Part shown: positions 25,228 through 35,100 of the stretch, piece after piece
Position numbering within the stretch: the first letter of the stretch is position 1
How the letters are laid out: every line of letters begins with the position of its first letter
DNA from: Rickettsiales bacterium
GTDB taxonomy: Bacteria > Pseudomonadota > Alphaproteobacteria > Micavibrionales > GCA-2720935
Assembly: GCA_002720935.1 (NCBI GenBank)
Contig: PBIV01000022.1
Span: forward strand, 11,815-47,816
Length of the DNA stretch: 36,002 nucleotides
Direction: 5' to 3'
Program-made: the position numbers and the translations under genes
The notes under the pieces: model-generated
The model's database searches: none
Told to the model about the DNA's origin: nothing
What the model saw: only the letters and a program-made list of their open reading frames with translations

Positions 25228-25665
25228 TTATTCTTCTTTAGTGTCTTCGCCAAGGGATTTAATGAGCTCATAAACACGCTTTCGCTGTTTTTCATCAGGA
25301 ATATTATAATATGCGCGGACTAAATTCATGGTCTCTTTTTTATCCATCGGATCATCACCAGAGAAAGGCACTTGTTCATTCTCGGCTAATCCAGCAAAGG
25401 CAGCAGGCATTGCTTCTCCATCCTTATCAAAATCTTCAAAGAAATATTTGATAGGAATTTGTAAAATTTTGCTTAACTGAAATAGTGTACCTGCGGCAAC
25501 TCTATTTTGACCTCGCTCATATTTTTGGATTTGTTGATAACGAATATCCAAATAATCAGCTAGGTCACCTTGTGTTAAACCAAGCAAGTTTCGTCTTTGC
25601 CTAATTTTTTGGCCTACATGTTTATCTATCTTGTTCACGGCTTCCGTTTTTTTCTTTCTACCCAT
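25228..25665 (-). CDS. XRE-family (Cro/C1-type helix-turn-helix) transcriptional regulator
   Basis: A 145-residue protein with a basic start (MGRKKKTEAVNKID) and a Cro/C1 helix-turn-helix at about 18-75: IRQRRNLLGLTQGDLADYL, then the recognition part YQQIQKYERGQNRV. The C-terminal half (FFEDFDKDGEA, then MNLVRAYYNIPDEKQRKRVY) is found in alphaproteobacterial regulators that lie between lnt and metK. The frame could open at a GTG at 25,686, but GGGAGC stands six bases before the ATG at 25,665, which I use. The target is unknown; metK is a plausible one from position alone. Confidence 0.88.
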   Translation of the reverse strand: MGRKKKTEAVNKIDKHVGQKIRQRRNLLGLTQGDLADYLDIRYQQIQKYERGQNRVAAGTLFQLSKILQIPIKYFFEDFDKDGEAMPAAFAGLAENEQVPFSGDDPMDKKETMNLVRAYYNIPDEKQRKRVYELIKSLGEDTKEE

Positions 25666-25734
25666 TTTACTGCTCCCAAATTGCACGTATTAGATGTTTT
25701 ATGTCTAATCGATACAATTTTTATGCCAGTTTTA

Positions 25735-27372
25735 TTAACTTTGGTTTTTATTGGCATAAAACAAGGGGATGGCAATACTTATTAATAATATAAATAAATT
25801 TATATACACATTATAGGATGCATATATTGTCGCAATTTGCAATTTTTTTGGCAATTTGCTAGTTGCAAATGTTCTTATTCCATAGGAAGTCTGAAAAACC
25901 GTGCTTCCTAAGGCGTTTGTAACAGAAGAAATCCCTGTATTCGCTACACGGATAAAGGGTATAGCTTCTTCAATTGCACGAATTTTAACAAAATCATGAT
26001 GTTGATAGGGCCCAATCGAGTCTCTATACCATGCATCATTTGTTAAATTTATTAAGATTTCAGGACGTTCTTTTTGGTCGTTATTTGACAAGATTTGTCC
26101 AGAAAACAAAGCTTCATAACATATTAACGCGCGAAACTTCAAATAGTTTCTATTGCCTTGTGAAATATAAGATAGTTTAACTGAATCGCGATTCGTTCCG
26201 GGCGTAAAACCTGTGCCACCAATAGGAAGAAAGTCTAAATATTCGCCAAAAGGCAAATATTCTCCAAAGGGCACAAGGTGTGATTTATCATATCGTTTCC
26301 AACGAACACCAGAAGAAAGAAGAAAACTATCTTCTTTGCCAAAAGTTTTTGTTGCGCTTGGTTTTTCTTCGATTGAGAAGACTGAATTAAAGGTATCAAA
26401 CTCATTTGGACCTGTTTGTAAATAATCAATACCACCAGTTATCAGGCTTACATTATTCATCATTACAAGGGCTTCAATCTCTGCAATATAATCAGCATAA
26501 TATCGTGTTTCATCAGGGTATATATCGGGGAAGAAAGTTAGCGCCGTTTCTGGCCAGATTAAGATTAAATGACTGTTATCATTATGGGCTTCAATCGCTT
26601 GTTTTGAGAGATTGATATAGGTTTTAAAATTCTGATCTAAAAAGTCTTTATCCCATTTTATTTTTTGATCAATATTGGGTTGGATCAGGGCTAAACTAAC
26701 CGTTTCATTATAAGTCGTGACAGGCTTGTCTTTATAAAAATCAAGTCGTAAGTAGCCAAAAATGAATAGGCTGGCGATGATCAATAGGGAGAGAGCAGCG
26801 CCTTTTCTTGAGAGAAATAAAGACCCACATAAAAAGGTTATAAAGCTCAGCCCATAAATACCAATTACAGATAAAATTTGTGATATCTCAAGTGAGAATA
26901 AAAAGCTTTGCCCTGCAATATTCCAAGGAAATCCAGTGAAGAGATATGAGCGCCCCAGCTCACATAGCGTGAACAGGCAAGTAAAGCTTAGAACTTTAGA
27001 AGCAGTCGTCTGAGGGTTTAGGGTTTTATAAAAGAAACCAGCTAACCCATAAAAAAGGGCGAGAACCGCAGGCAACCCAATAATTGCAAAGGGAATAACC
27101 CAAAAATAGCTTTCAACCTCAACCAAAAGGGCGAAACTAATCCAATAAAGGCTTAATGTTAAAAAGCCAAATGCATAGAACCAGCCAGTAAAAAAGGCAT
27201 TCTGTTTGCTCTCACATTTATCAAGCAGGATGATCAGTGCAGGATAGGTTAAAGCAAGAATGAAGACGAGGTAGGTTGGCGAAGTTGCAAGGCTGGCAAG
27301 TGCCCCTAAAACAAAGCTAAGCGCATAGTGCTGCTTTGATGTTAGAGAAGTATTTTTGAGCCTATTGAACAA
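25735..27372 (-). CDS. lnt: Apolipoprotein N-acyltransferase
   Basis: Adds the third acyl chain to lipoproteins in the inner membrane. A 545-residue protein. The N-terminal half (about 13-210) holds several membrane helices; the nitrilase-like domain follows from about 225 to 510, and one last membrane helix ends the protein. The catalytic triad can be placed as Glu275 in IWPETALTF, Lys363 in YDKSHLVPFGEYLPFG, and Cys418 in ALICYEALF; also NLTNDAWY and FVKIRAIEEAIPFIRVANTG. The only start that fits is a TTG (AAAGG eight bases before it); no nearby ATG exists in frame. Confidence 0.94.
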   Translation of the reverse strand: MFNRLKNTSLTSKQHYALSFVLGALASLATSPTYLVFILALTYPALIILLDKCESKQNAFFTGWFYAFGFLTLSLYWISFALLVEVESYFWVIPFAIIGLPAVLALFYGLAGFFYKTLNPQTTASKVLSFTCLFTLCELGRSYLFTGFPWNIAGQSFLFSLEISQILSVIGIYGLSFITFLCGSLFLSRKGAALSLLIIASLFIFGYLRLDFYKDKPVTTYNETVSLALIQPNIDQKIKWDKDFLDQNFKTYINLSKQAIEAHNDNSHLILIWPETALTFFPDIYPDETRYYADYIAEIEALVMMNNVSLITGGIDYLQTGPNEFDTFNSVFSIEEKPSATKTFGKEDSFLLSSGVRWKRYDKSHLVPFGEYLPFGEYLDFLPIGGTGFTPGTNRDSVKLSYISQGNRNYLKFRALICYEALFSGQILSNNDQKERPEILINLTNDAWYRDSIGPYQHHDFVKIRAIEEAIPFIRVANTGISSVTNALGSTVFQTSYGIRTFATSKLPKKLQIATIYASYNVYINLFILLISIAIPLFYANKNQS

Positions 27373-27474
27373 AATTCGGCCTTTCTAAAATCATTAAAGA
27401 ATCACAAGTGACACCTGCCACAAAGCGTTTTCATGACATGGTTTATAAAGTTTTGCAACTATAATCTATTGAAA

Positions 27475-28422
27475 TTAAACTGTTTTTAGAGATGATTTCT
27501 TGCGAATTCGGATTTTGCGAATGCGTCTTGTATCGCCATCAACAACCTCAAAAGATAACCCAGATGGGTGCTCAATAATTTCGCCTTTTGCAGGAACGCG
27601 TCCTGCCCAAGAAAAGACAAAACCGGCTAAAGTATCGATTTCTTCGCGCTCATTCTCATCAATCAAATCTTCCATACCAACTTCACTTTCAAAGTCTTTA
27701 ATGCTCAAACGTGCATCGGCAAGATAAGTGTTATTTGTATGAAGTTTAATTTGTGGGTTGATATCTTCATCATAGATATCATCAATTTCGCCCGTAATTG
27801 CTTCAATAAGGTCGCCAAGGGTTACGAGCCCATCAATGCCGCCAAATTCATCGACAATCAATGCCATGTGGTTTCTGGTCTCTCTCATTTGAATAAGGAG
27901 ATCCATCACAGGCATGCTCGGCGAGATAATAGGCACTTCGCGTGTTATTTTAGAAAGGCTGAATTTTTGGTCACTTGCCAACTGGCCAAGGAAATCCTTG
28001 ATATGCACTGTGCCAAGGATGTTATCAATATTCTCTTTGAAAACAGGAAGGCGGCTTCTTGGTGTCTCCGCATAAGTTTTCATTAAATCGTCTTTTTTTG
28101 TTTTGCTATCAACAGCAATAATATCCGCACGAGGAACCATGACGTTCTCGGCTTTTAAATCTCTAAATTTTAGGATATTGGAGAGAAGAATTCTTTCATG
28201 AGACCTTGCGATTGCATCTTCATCATCAGAATTGTCAGCTTCCTCGATAAATTCTTCAACGGCTTCTCTTAAGCGATCATCATTGGATGTTGCAAAGAAG
28301 CGTTTGAACCATCCAGATTTTTTATTTTTGCTCTCATCAGAGCTTTTTTCTAAAGATATATCACCCGATGAGGGCGGTTCGTCTTCTTGTCTTGTTTCTC
28401 TTGAAACTGTATCAACTGGCAT
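27475..28422 (-). CDS. corC: CBS-pair protein of the CorC/HlyC family
   Basis: A 315-residue cytoplasmic protein without the DUF21 membrane domain, like E. coli CorC (YbeX). After a low-complexity acidic start (about 1-80) come two CBS motifs: LKAENVMVPRADIIAVDS with PVFKENIDNILGTVHIKDFL, and PVMDLLIQMRETRNHMALIV with DEFGGIDGLVTLGDLIE. A CorC_HlyC domain (about 225-310) closes the protein. It is linked in many genomes to magnesium/cobalt efflux or to ribosome and membrane stress, not to haemolysis. TAGGAGAT precedes the ATG. It lies between a GlpM-like gene and lnt. Confidence 0.9.
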   Translation of the reverse strand: MPVDTVSRETRQEDEPPSSGDISLEKSSDESKNKKSGWFKRFFATSNDDRLREAVEEFIEEADNSDDEDAIARSHERILLSNILKFRDLKAENVMVPRADIIAVDSKTKKDDLMKTYAETPRSRLPVFKENIDNILGTVHIKDFLGQLASDQKFSLSKITREVPIISPSMPVMDLLIQMRETRNHMALIVDEFGGIDGLVTLGDLIEAITGEIDDIYDEDINPQIKLHTNNTYLADARLSIKDFESEVGMEDLIDENEREEIDTLAGFVFSWAGRVPAKGEIIEHPSGLSFEVVDGDTRRIRKIRIRKKSSLKTV

Positions 28423-28489
28423 TTTAAAAATTATCTCCTAAATAAACTGGTCCAGATTATAACGTTATTTTATTTACCTTAAAAGAATA

Positions 28490-28846
28490 TTATATCAAAT
28501 AAGGTTTAATAAATGCTACAGAAAATCCAACCGCAGCCCAAGCCAAACAGCTTGCCCCGACGGTTAGTGAAAAATTATTTTCATTAATCATAAAGTAAAA
28601 AGTTAAATAGTATGCAACAAGGGGAAGTAAAGCCAAACACCCAAAAAGCATAGTGTCTTTCATGGCTTGGATATTTCCGCCCTGATTTTGCCAAACCCCG
28701 AAGGTTGCAAATAGTGTAAATGTTGGAAAGGTAACAGCCAGCATACTGACGAAATAATTTTCTGTACGACTAATAAAACTAATAATGATAACAACGATCG
28801 CGCCAAGCAGGCCTTTAAGCATCATTGTAACGGCAGGGGTAAGCAT
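28490..28846 (-). CDS. Small membrane protein, GlpM-like
   Basis: A 118-residue, four-helix membrane protein (helices at about 6-24, 29-50, 66-85 and 95-113). The pattern is that of GlpM: an N-terminal hydrophobic helix ending in an SRTENYFVSML segment, the central FPTFTLFATF motif, and MLFGCLALLPLVAYYLTFYF. GlpM was named in Pseudomonas for an effect on glpD and alginate; its function is unclear. It sits 12 bases after ybeY and 67 bases before corC, within the housekeeping run and in the same direction. AAGAAGAG precedes the ATG. Assignment by pattern only. Confidence 0.65.
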   Translation of the reverse strand: MLTPAVTMMLKGLLGAIVVIIISFISRTENYFVSMLAVTFPTFTLFATFGVWQNQGGNIQAMKDTMLFGCLALLPLVAYYLTFYFMINENNFSLTVGASCLAWAAVGFSVAFIKPYLI

Positions 28847-28858
28847 AAAAACTCTTCT

Positions 28859-29368
28859 TTATTGGTAGGGATTGGCGACGTTAAAGATTTTTAACAATTC
28901 AATTTCAAACGCTTCCATGCGTTCTGCTTCATCATCTTCCATATGATCAAACCCAAGAAGGTGGAGCGTCCCATGAATGATCAAATGACGCATATGATCG
29001 GCAAAACTTTTGCTTTGCTCAGCTGCTTCGCGTTGAATTGTTTCATGGGCAAAGACAAGGTCTCCAAGCATTAATTCTGGATCGGTTTGATGTGCATCTA
29101 AAAGCGGGCTTTTATAATCATGGGCGGTTGCAAAAGATAAAACATTGGTTGGCTTATCTTGTTCACGATATTGCTCATTAATTTGTGCCATATATTCATC
29201 ATGGCTCAACAATACTGAAACCTCGACAATCTTTTTATTATTAAACAGGGGGTGTTTTGCAAATTTCTTTATACACAGTGCAATTGTCTGGCTAATAAAA
29301 TTCTTATGATCGGGAAGAAGCTGTTTCCACGCTTCATCATCATGGTCAATATCGATACGTGCTTGCAT
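28859..29368 (-). CDS. ybeY: Endoribonuclease YbeY
   Basis: A 169-residue metal-dependent RNase for 16S rRNA 3' end maturation and 70S quality control. The zinc motif is complete: HGTLHLLGFDH at residues 132-142 with His132, His136 and His142. The DKPTNVLSFA and LMLGDLVFAHE segments are family hallmarks. phoH ends 15 bases upstream; the phoH-ybeY-corC order is the conserved one. Confidence 0.96.
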   Translation of the reverse strand: MQARIDIDHDDEAWKQLLPDHKNFISQTIALCIKKFAKHPLFNNKKIVEVSVLLSHDEYMAQINEQYREQDKPTNVLSFATAHDYKSPLLDAHQTDPELMLGDLVFAHETIQREAAEQSKSFADHMRHLIIHGTLHLLGFDHMEDDEAERMEAFEIELLKIFNVANPYQ

Positions 29369-29383
29369 AGTCTTAAATTTGCC

Positions 29384-30382
29384 TTAGCTTTTGCCGTTGC
29401 CTTTTTTGTTATAGGCTTCAATGATTTTAGAGACAAGGCCATGTCTAACAACATCGCTTTGTGTAAAATGCATTCTATCGATATCTTCGATATCTCTCAA
29501 GATATAAAGTGCTTCAATAAGACCTGAATTTACACCATGTGGTAAATCAACCTGAGATTCATCGCCTGTGATAACCATACGGCTATTCGGGCCAAGGCGT
29601 GTTAAGAACATCTTCATCTGCATTGCAGTTGTATTTTGCGCCTCATCCAAAATAATGAATGCGTTTGATAGTGTGCGTCCACGCATGAAGGCAAGAGGGG
29701 CAATTTCAATATCGCCACTTTCAATTTTTTTATTCATCGTCTCAAATCCCATAAGGTCATGAAGCGCGTCATAAATAGGGCGGAAATAGGGATCAACTTT
29801 TTCTTTCATATCGCCTGGTAAGAACCCTAAACGTTCTCCGGCTTCGACAGCTGGACGACATAAAATAATACGTTTAACTTCTGCTTTTGAATACATTTCA
29901 ACAGCTTTCGCAACCGCCAAATATGTTTTACCTGTACCAGCAGGGCCCAATCCGAAAACCAGTGGATTGTGGTGCATCATTTTAATATATTTTGCCTGAT
30001 TAGAAGAGCGCGGTGTTACCGTTCTTTTCGGTGCTTTGATGATTTGTGTTTCATCATGAAGACCTTTTAATGCTTCTTCTTTTGTTTCTTCGCTATTTTC
30101 ATTTTCTTGTGCAATACGAATGGCGGCCTTGATCTCTCCATACCCGACGGGCAATCCTTTTTTAAGGCGTTCCCACATCGTGTTTAGAACAAGTTCTGCA
30201 TAATTACGTGACGCTTCATCGCCTTTGATCGTGACGGTGTTGCCTTTTGTTATAAGGGTTACGTTTAACTTGTCTTCTAATTTTGTTAAATGTCCGTTAT
30301 GTTCGCCATAGAGGTTTGGCAAGAGACTATTGTCGTCAAATTCAATAACAATGATGTCTTTATTTTCTGTGTTTTCTGTCAT
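29384..30382 (-). CDS. phoH: PhoH-like ATPase (YbeZ/PhoL)
   Basis: A 332-residue ATPase. An N-terminal KH-like region (about 10-75) precedes the PhoH domain with Walker A GPAGTGKT (146-153) and Walker B IILDEAQN (243-250). Further conserved stretches: ILCRPAVEAGERLGFLPGD, and MVITGDESQVDLP. It works with YbeY in RNA metabolism by its constant neighbourhood; the helicase-like role is inferred from the family. AGGGA precedes the ATG. Downstream ybeY is closely spaced. Confidence 0.95.
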   Translation of the reverse strand: MTENTENKDIIVIEFDDNSLLPNLYGEHNGHLTKLEDKLNVTLITKGNTVTIKGDEASRNYAELVLNTMWERLKKGLPVGYGEIKAAIRIAQENENSEETKEEALKGLHDETQIIKAPKRTVTPRSSNQAKYIKMMHHNPLVFGLGPAGTGKTYLAVAKAVEMYSKAEVKRIILCRPAVEAGERLGFLPGDMKEKVDPYFRPIYDALHDLMGFETMNKKIESGDIEIAPLAFMRGRTLSNAFIILDEAQNTTAMQMKMFLTRLGPNSRMVITGDESQVDLPHGVNSGLIEALYILRDIEDIDRMHFTQSDVVRHGLVSKIIEAYNKKGNGKS

Positions 30383-30473
30383 AAATTCCCTAGCTTAATG
30401 AGCAAGGGCACAATGCCATTACCCGTAGTAATAGTATCACTTATTTTCATTAAAGATATCGTTAATTTTTTAT

Positions 30474-31862
30474 TCACGCAACATTTCGTGTTGATGAAAA
30501 CTCGCCAAGCTCAATATCGCCAGATAGGCTATTTGGTGCAGCATGATTGATCTTTACATCAATGATTTGACCAATTAAGCGCTCATTCCCAAAGGCTGAT
30601 ACCGATTGCATGTAAGGGCTTCGGCCAATGATCTGACCATCTTTTTTACCTTTGCGCTCGAACAACACTGGAATAGTACGCTCTAGACAAGTCTGATTGA
30701 ATGCCATTTGTTGCTCATTTAATAAATCTTGTAAGCGCTGAAGGCGCTCGCCTTTGACTTTTTCTGACAATAGGCCTTGCATATTTGCTGCAGGTGTACC
30801 TGGGCGGGCACTATATTTGAATGAGTATGCTTGTGCGTAATTCACACGGCGTACCAAGTCCATTGTGTCTTCAAAATCTTGTTCACTTTCACCTGGGAAG
30901 CCAACGATGAAATCACTGCTGAAAACGAGGTCAGGGTGCGCATCACGAAAACGATCGATAAGTTTAAAATATTCATCACGATCATGTTTGCGGTTCATCG
31001 CTTTTAAAATTTTGTTTGAGCCACTTTGAACGGGAAGGTGCAAATAAGGCATGATCTTGCCAACATTGCGGTGTGCTTCGATAAGCTCATCATCAACATC
31101 TCTCGGATGTGATGTTGTATAACGAATGCGTTCAACACCATCAATTTCTGCAACGGCTTGGATTAGTCTGCCTAAACCCCATTCTTTACCATCTGGGCCT
31201 TCGCCGTGATAAGCATTTACATTTTGCCCTAACAGATGGATTTCTTTTGAACCAGCCTTGGTTAAAACGCGCGCTTCATCTAAGATTTGCTTTGCAGGGC
31301 GTGAAAATTCAGCACCCCTTGTATAAGGGACAACACAGAAAGTGCAAAACTTATCACACCCTTCTTGAATAGAGAGAAACGCAACGGCTTCGGCATTGCT
31401 GTTTTCTTCTGGAAGGAAATCAAATTTTGATTCAACGGGGAATTCTGTATTAACGACACGTTTATTACCATAGGCATCGGTCAGGTTTGCCATCATTTCA
31501 GGTAATTCATGATAGGTTTGTGGGCCAAACACAAGATCAACAGCGGGCGCGCGTTTTGTAATCTCATCGCCTTCAGCTTGACCAACACAACCAGCAACAG
31601 CCAAGATCATATCTTCGCCAGCGTCTTTTTTCTTATCTTTAAATTGCTTTAAACGACCAATTTCAGAAAAGACTTTTTCAGTTGCTTTTTCACGGATGTG
31701 GCATGTATTTAAAATGATCATATCCGCACCCTCTGGCTGATCCACAGTCTCATAGCCAAATGGTTTTAAAATATCTGCCATGCGGTTACTGTCATAGACA
31801 TTCATCTGACAGCCCCATGTTTTAATAAATAAATTCTTTTTTTGTTGGTGTGCTTGGGTCAT
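30474..31862 (-). CDS. miaB: tRNA-2-methylthio-N6-dimethylallyladenosine synthase
   Basis: A radical-SAM methylthiotransferase that modifies A37 in tRNAs. A 462-residue protein. The N-terminal auxiliary 4Fe-4S site uses Cys18 (WGCQMN), Cys54 (NTCHIREKA) and Cys92 (AGCVGQ). The radical-SAM CxxxCxxC is Cys169, Cys173 and Cys176 in EGCDKFCTFCVVPYTRG. A TRAM domain is at about 385-450. It is first of the minus-strand run toward phoH; the upstream spacer is shared with the coiled-coil gene. The frame of 91 bases before phoH has no clear terminator. Confidence 0.97.
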   Translation of the reverse strand: MTQAHQQKKNLFIKTWGCQMNVYDSNRMADILKPFGYETVDQPEGADMIILNTCHIREKATEKVFSEIGRLKQFKDKKKDAGEDMILAVAGCVGQAEGDEITKRAPAVDLVFGPQTYHELPEMMANLTDAYGNKRVVNTEFPVESKFDFLPEENSNAEAVAFLSIQEGCDKFCTFCVVPYTRGAEFSRPAKQILDEARVLTKAGSKEIHLLGQNVNAYHGEGPDGKEWGLGRLIQAVAEIDGVERIRYTTSHPRDVDDELIEAHRNVGKIMPYLHLPVQSGSNKILKAMNRKHDRDEYFKLIDRFRDAHPDLVFSSDFIVGFPGESEQDFEDTMDLVRRVNYAQAYSFKYSARPGTPAANMQGLLSEKVKGERLQRLQDLLNEQQMAFNQTCLERTIPVLFERKGKKDGQIIGRSPYMQSVSAFGNERLIGQIIDVKINHAAPNSLSGDIELGEFSSTRNVA

Positions 31863-32138
31863 TTAAAAGTGGCCTTTGTTTTAAGCATGAATTTAAACGT
31901 GATTTTATTCCATAACTGACATGAAAAGTCCAGTAAAATCGAAGAAAAACACATATCCGAATATATTTAGTTGAAATAAAAAATTTGGATTTTGTCCTCG
32001 ATTCTAAAAACGAATCATTTAGGCTAAGATCTACTTACACTTTATATCACGCGTGTTATACGCTTGTCATCGGGGCAAATCCTTGCGTCTATGTCAGGTG
32101 TCAGCACATATAATTGACTAAAGGGAGTCAAATTTACA
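31863..32138. promoter_or_regulatory. Divergent promoter region between miaB and the giant coiled-coil gene
   Basis: 276 bases without a gene. It holds two GANTC motifs as an inverted pair, GATTC at 32,000-32,004 and GAATC at 32,012-32,016, and an 18-base near-palindrome at 32,043-32,060. AGGGAG at 32,121-32,126 serves the downstream ATG. Both promoters are expected here; I did not find consensus boxes I would defend. Confidence 0.5.
32043..32060. promoter_or_regulatory. 18-bp near-palindrome (candidate operator)
   Basis: TATATCACGCGTGTTATA is symmetric in eight of nine base pairs (a single T/T mismatch), with core CACGCGTG. It lies about 80 bases before the coiled-coil gene start, in an AT-rich region where a GC core stands out. 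The shape suits a dimeric regulator; its identity is not known. Confidence 0.45.
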
Positions 32139-35100
32139 ATGTCTGAACAAACTAAAAATAAAAACGAAGAATTAGAGAATGAAACATCAACAAATGTTGA
32201 AGTTTCTACAAAGGATCATTCATTTGATACATCTTTCAAACCGAGCAATGAAGACAAAACGGTTTTAGATGAAAATGTAAAAGATATCGAGGAAGAAAAA
32301 TCGTCAGATATTTTTGCGCGTGAAAAAGAATTAAACTCAATTACAAAGAAAATCCAAGATCTTGGTCGTTCCCTAGAGACTACAGATGCTGAAGGCTTTG
32401 AAGAAGATGAAGGTGCTGACGTTGCACCACAAGCTGTTGTTAGTCCTAAAGCATCAAATGAGACACAAACAGATTATTTAAGTGGAACAGAAGAAGGCTC
32501 ATTCACATTTTTGAATAGAGCCGTTCAGATTTTAGCCGTTTTAATGACTGGTGCATGGTTCTATTACGCAGCTGGTATGGGATTGTTCGAATTTGCCTTT
32601 ACAGGAACAGAACTTGGCGTTGTAACATCAAGCCTAACAGCTTTGTTTATGCCAGCAATTATGATTTGGATGGTTACATTGGCGGTTACAAAATCATTAG
32701 AGAGCAAGTCTGTAAAACAAACTATTCGCAATGAGTTACTCACGCTTCTTAATCCATCAAATCAAACCGAAAAAGATGTAAGAGCACAATTATCGAGCCT
32801 TTCTACTGAAGCCTCTCAATTAACAGCGGCGACAAACTTATCATTAGAAGCAATTTCAAAAGCGCGTGCTGGTTTGCGCCAAGAGATGGATCAATTCAGC
32901 ACAATGTCACGTGAGACAGAAGCCAATGTTATTCGTCTTTCAAGCACAATGAAAGAGCGCATGATCAAACTTGATACGCTTACAAAGGCACTTTACTCAA
33001 GAACAGCGAAAATCGGTGAGAAAGCTGATGATAGCTCACAAGCTTTAGAGCGTGCGACAACTGGTCTAATGGAGAAAGTTGGTCGCATTGAAGCGGAAAT
33101 GAATGGCGGTGTGAATAAGGTCTTAAGCGCATCTTCAACTGTTCAAGATAAAATCGACCAAATTAAGCTTATTGTTGGTGAATCTGTTGATGGTCTTCAT
33201 AATAGTGCTGATGAAGTGTTTGACCGCTTAGAAGAAACAACAAAAGAATTTGGCACGCATGAAGATCGCCTTAGAACTGGTATTGCTGCGATTGTTGAGC
33301 AACGTGAAAAACTAAACACAGCGTTGAATGAGCGTATGAGTGATTTAGAAGAGCTTTATGAAGAGATCAATGGTCGTATCCGTGACAGCAAAATGGAGCT
33401 TAGCGATGAGAAAGCTGATCTTGTTCAAATTACAAACTCTGTTGGTGAGCAAGTTCAAGGTCTTCGCGATATGTTAGAAACGCAATCATCTGAGGTTTCA
33501 ACATTAATCGATAACCTTCGCGAGTCTGGTGTTGAGATTGATAGCCGTATGAAAACACGCGGCTCTGAAATTCAACGCATGATTGAAGGCTTAGAAAAAC
33601 AAAGTGAGAGCTTCACAGAGATTGGTAAAACAACGTCTCGTAAACTCAGTGATGCAATGACAGCAGCGTTATCAAGTGCCGATACAATTAACAATGCGGT
33701 TCGCAAAGGGGCGGATACACTTCGAACTGCCTCTGATCAGGCTGTATCACAGTCAAACAAAGTCTCTCAAACGATTCTTGATCGCTTAAAACTTCTTGGT
33801 CAGGCCAATGATGCAATCTCTAAGCGCATGGAAAGCTATGACGAAGTGTTTGAAAAGAACAAATCACTTCTTGATAAGGCAATTAGCACATCAACAGATA
33901 AGAGTGCAGAGACAATTGAACTGTTGGAAAATCAATCTGATCGCATTTCTATGGCTTACGCATCTGTCCGTGAGCGCTTAGAAAGCTTACTAACTTCATT
34001 TGACGAGCCAGTAAAAGCCCTTAATGAAGTGGTAACAAAAGCGGATGCAGGGTCTGATAAGATCAATGAAGTGATGACTAGCCGTATTAAAGAGCTTGAG
34101 ATCATGGCTGAGAAGGCTGTTGAGCAAGCTGGCGAAATTCGTCAGTCACTTCGTGCACAATCTCAAGAATTGTCATCATTGGCAGGCCAGTTAACTGGTA
34201 ATTCTAAAACGATCAATGATCAGTTAGACTTCCAACAGAACAAACTTCGTGAAGAAGTCTTGGCAAGTGTTGATGAAATGCAAAAAGTCAATGAGGCCTT
34301 ACAATCTCAAGTTACTAACGTCACAACAGCCTCTAACAAGGTTAGTGAGAAAGTTCACAATCTAGAGACACGAATTTCTGCGCGTTATGATGAAATTCAG
34401 CAAGGCTCGAAAAGAACCTTTGATACCTTAGAGCGTCTTGATAAATCATTTGCCGAGCAATATGCTTCATTTGAAACTGTCCTTGATAAGGTTAAGGGCA
34501 ATGTTACAACCGTAATTGACGTGTTTGGTCAGGGAACTGACGATATGGTTGAGAAATCTGATCTAGCGATTGATAGCACAGAAGCATTAATCCAAAAAAT
34601 GTCAGAGCTTTCTGGTCAGGTTGAAAGCACAACAAGAAGCAGTGAGCAAAACATTGAAAAACTATTCAGTAACTTTGAAGTACGCCTAGAGGGTATGGAA
34701 GAGCTTGCAGGATCAGTGACAGTATTGCTAAAGGATGCATCATCATCTTTAAAAACAAAGGTAGAAGAGATTGGCGATGCTGCGCAATCAGCTTCAACCT
34801 TGGTAAAAGAAGTAAGTCAGTCATTAGAAAACCAAGCACAAGATGTTCATATCATTACCGATCAGGCAGCCTATAAGGTTGAGAATGTTCAAAAAGTTAT
34901 TACTGAGCGTTTCCATGATCTTGCGGCTTCAATTGGTGAGTCTGTATCACAGCTTGATGGTGCAGGGGAGAAGTTCGTTCAATGTGCGGCTCAGATTAAT
35001 GAGACCTCTGATGAAATTGAAGCAAGATTTACAGGTGTCGGTTTAGAAGCCCGTAATGAAGTAAAAGCAATCTCTGAAGTAGCTGAGAACACAGCGCTTC

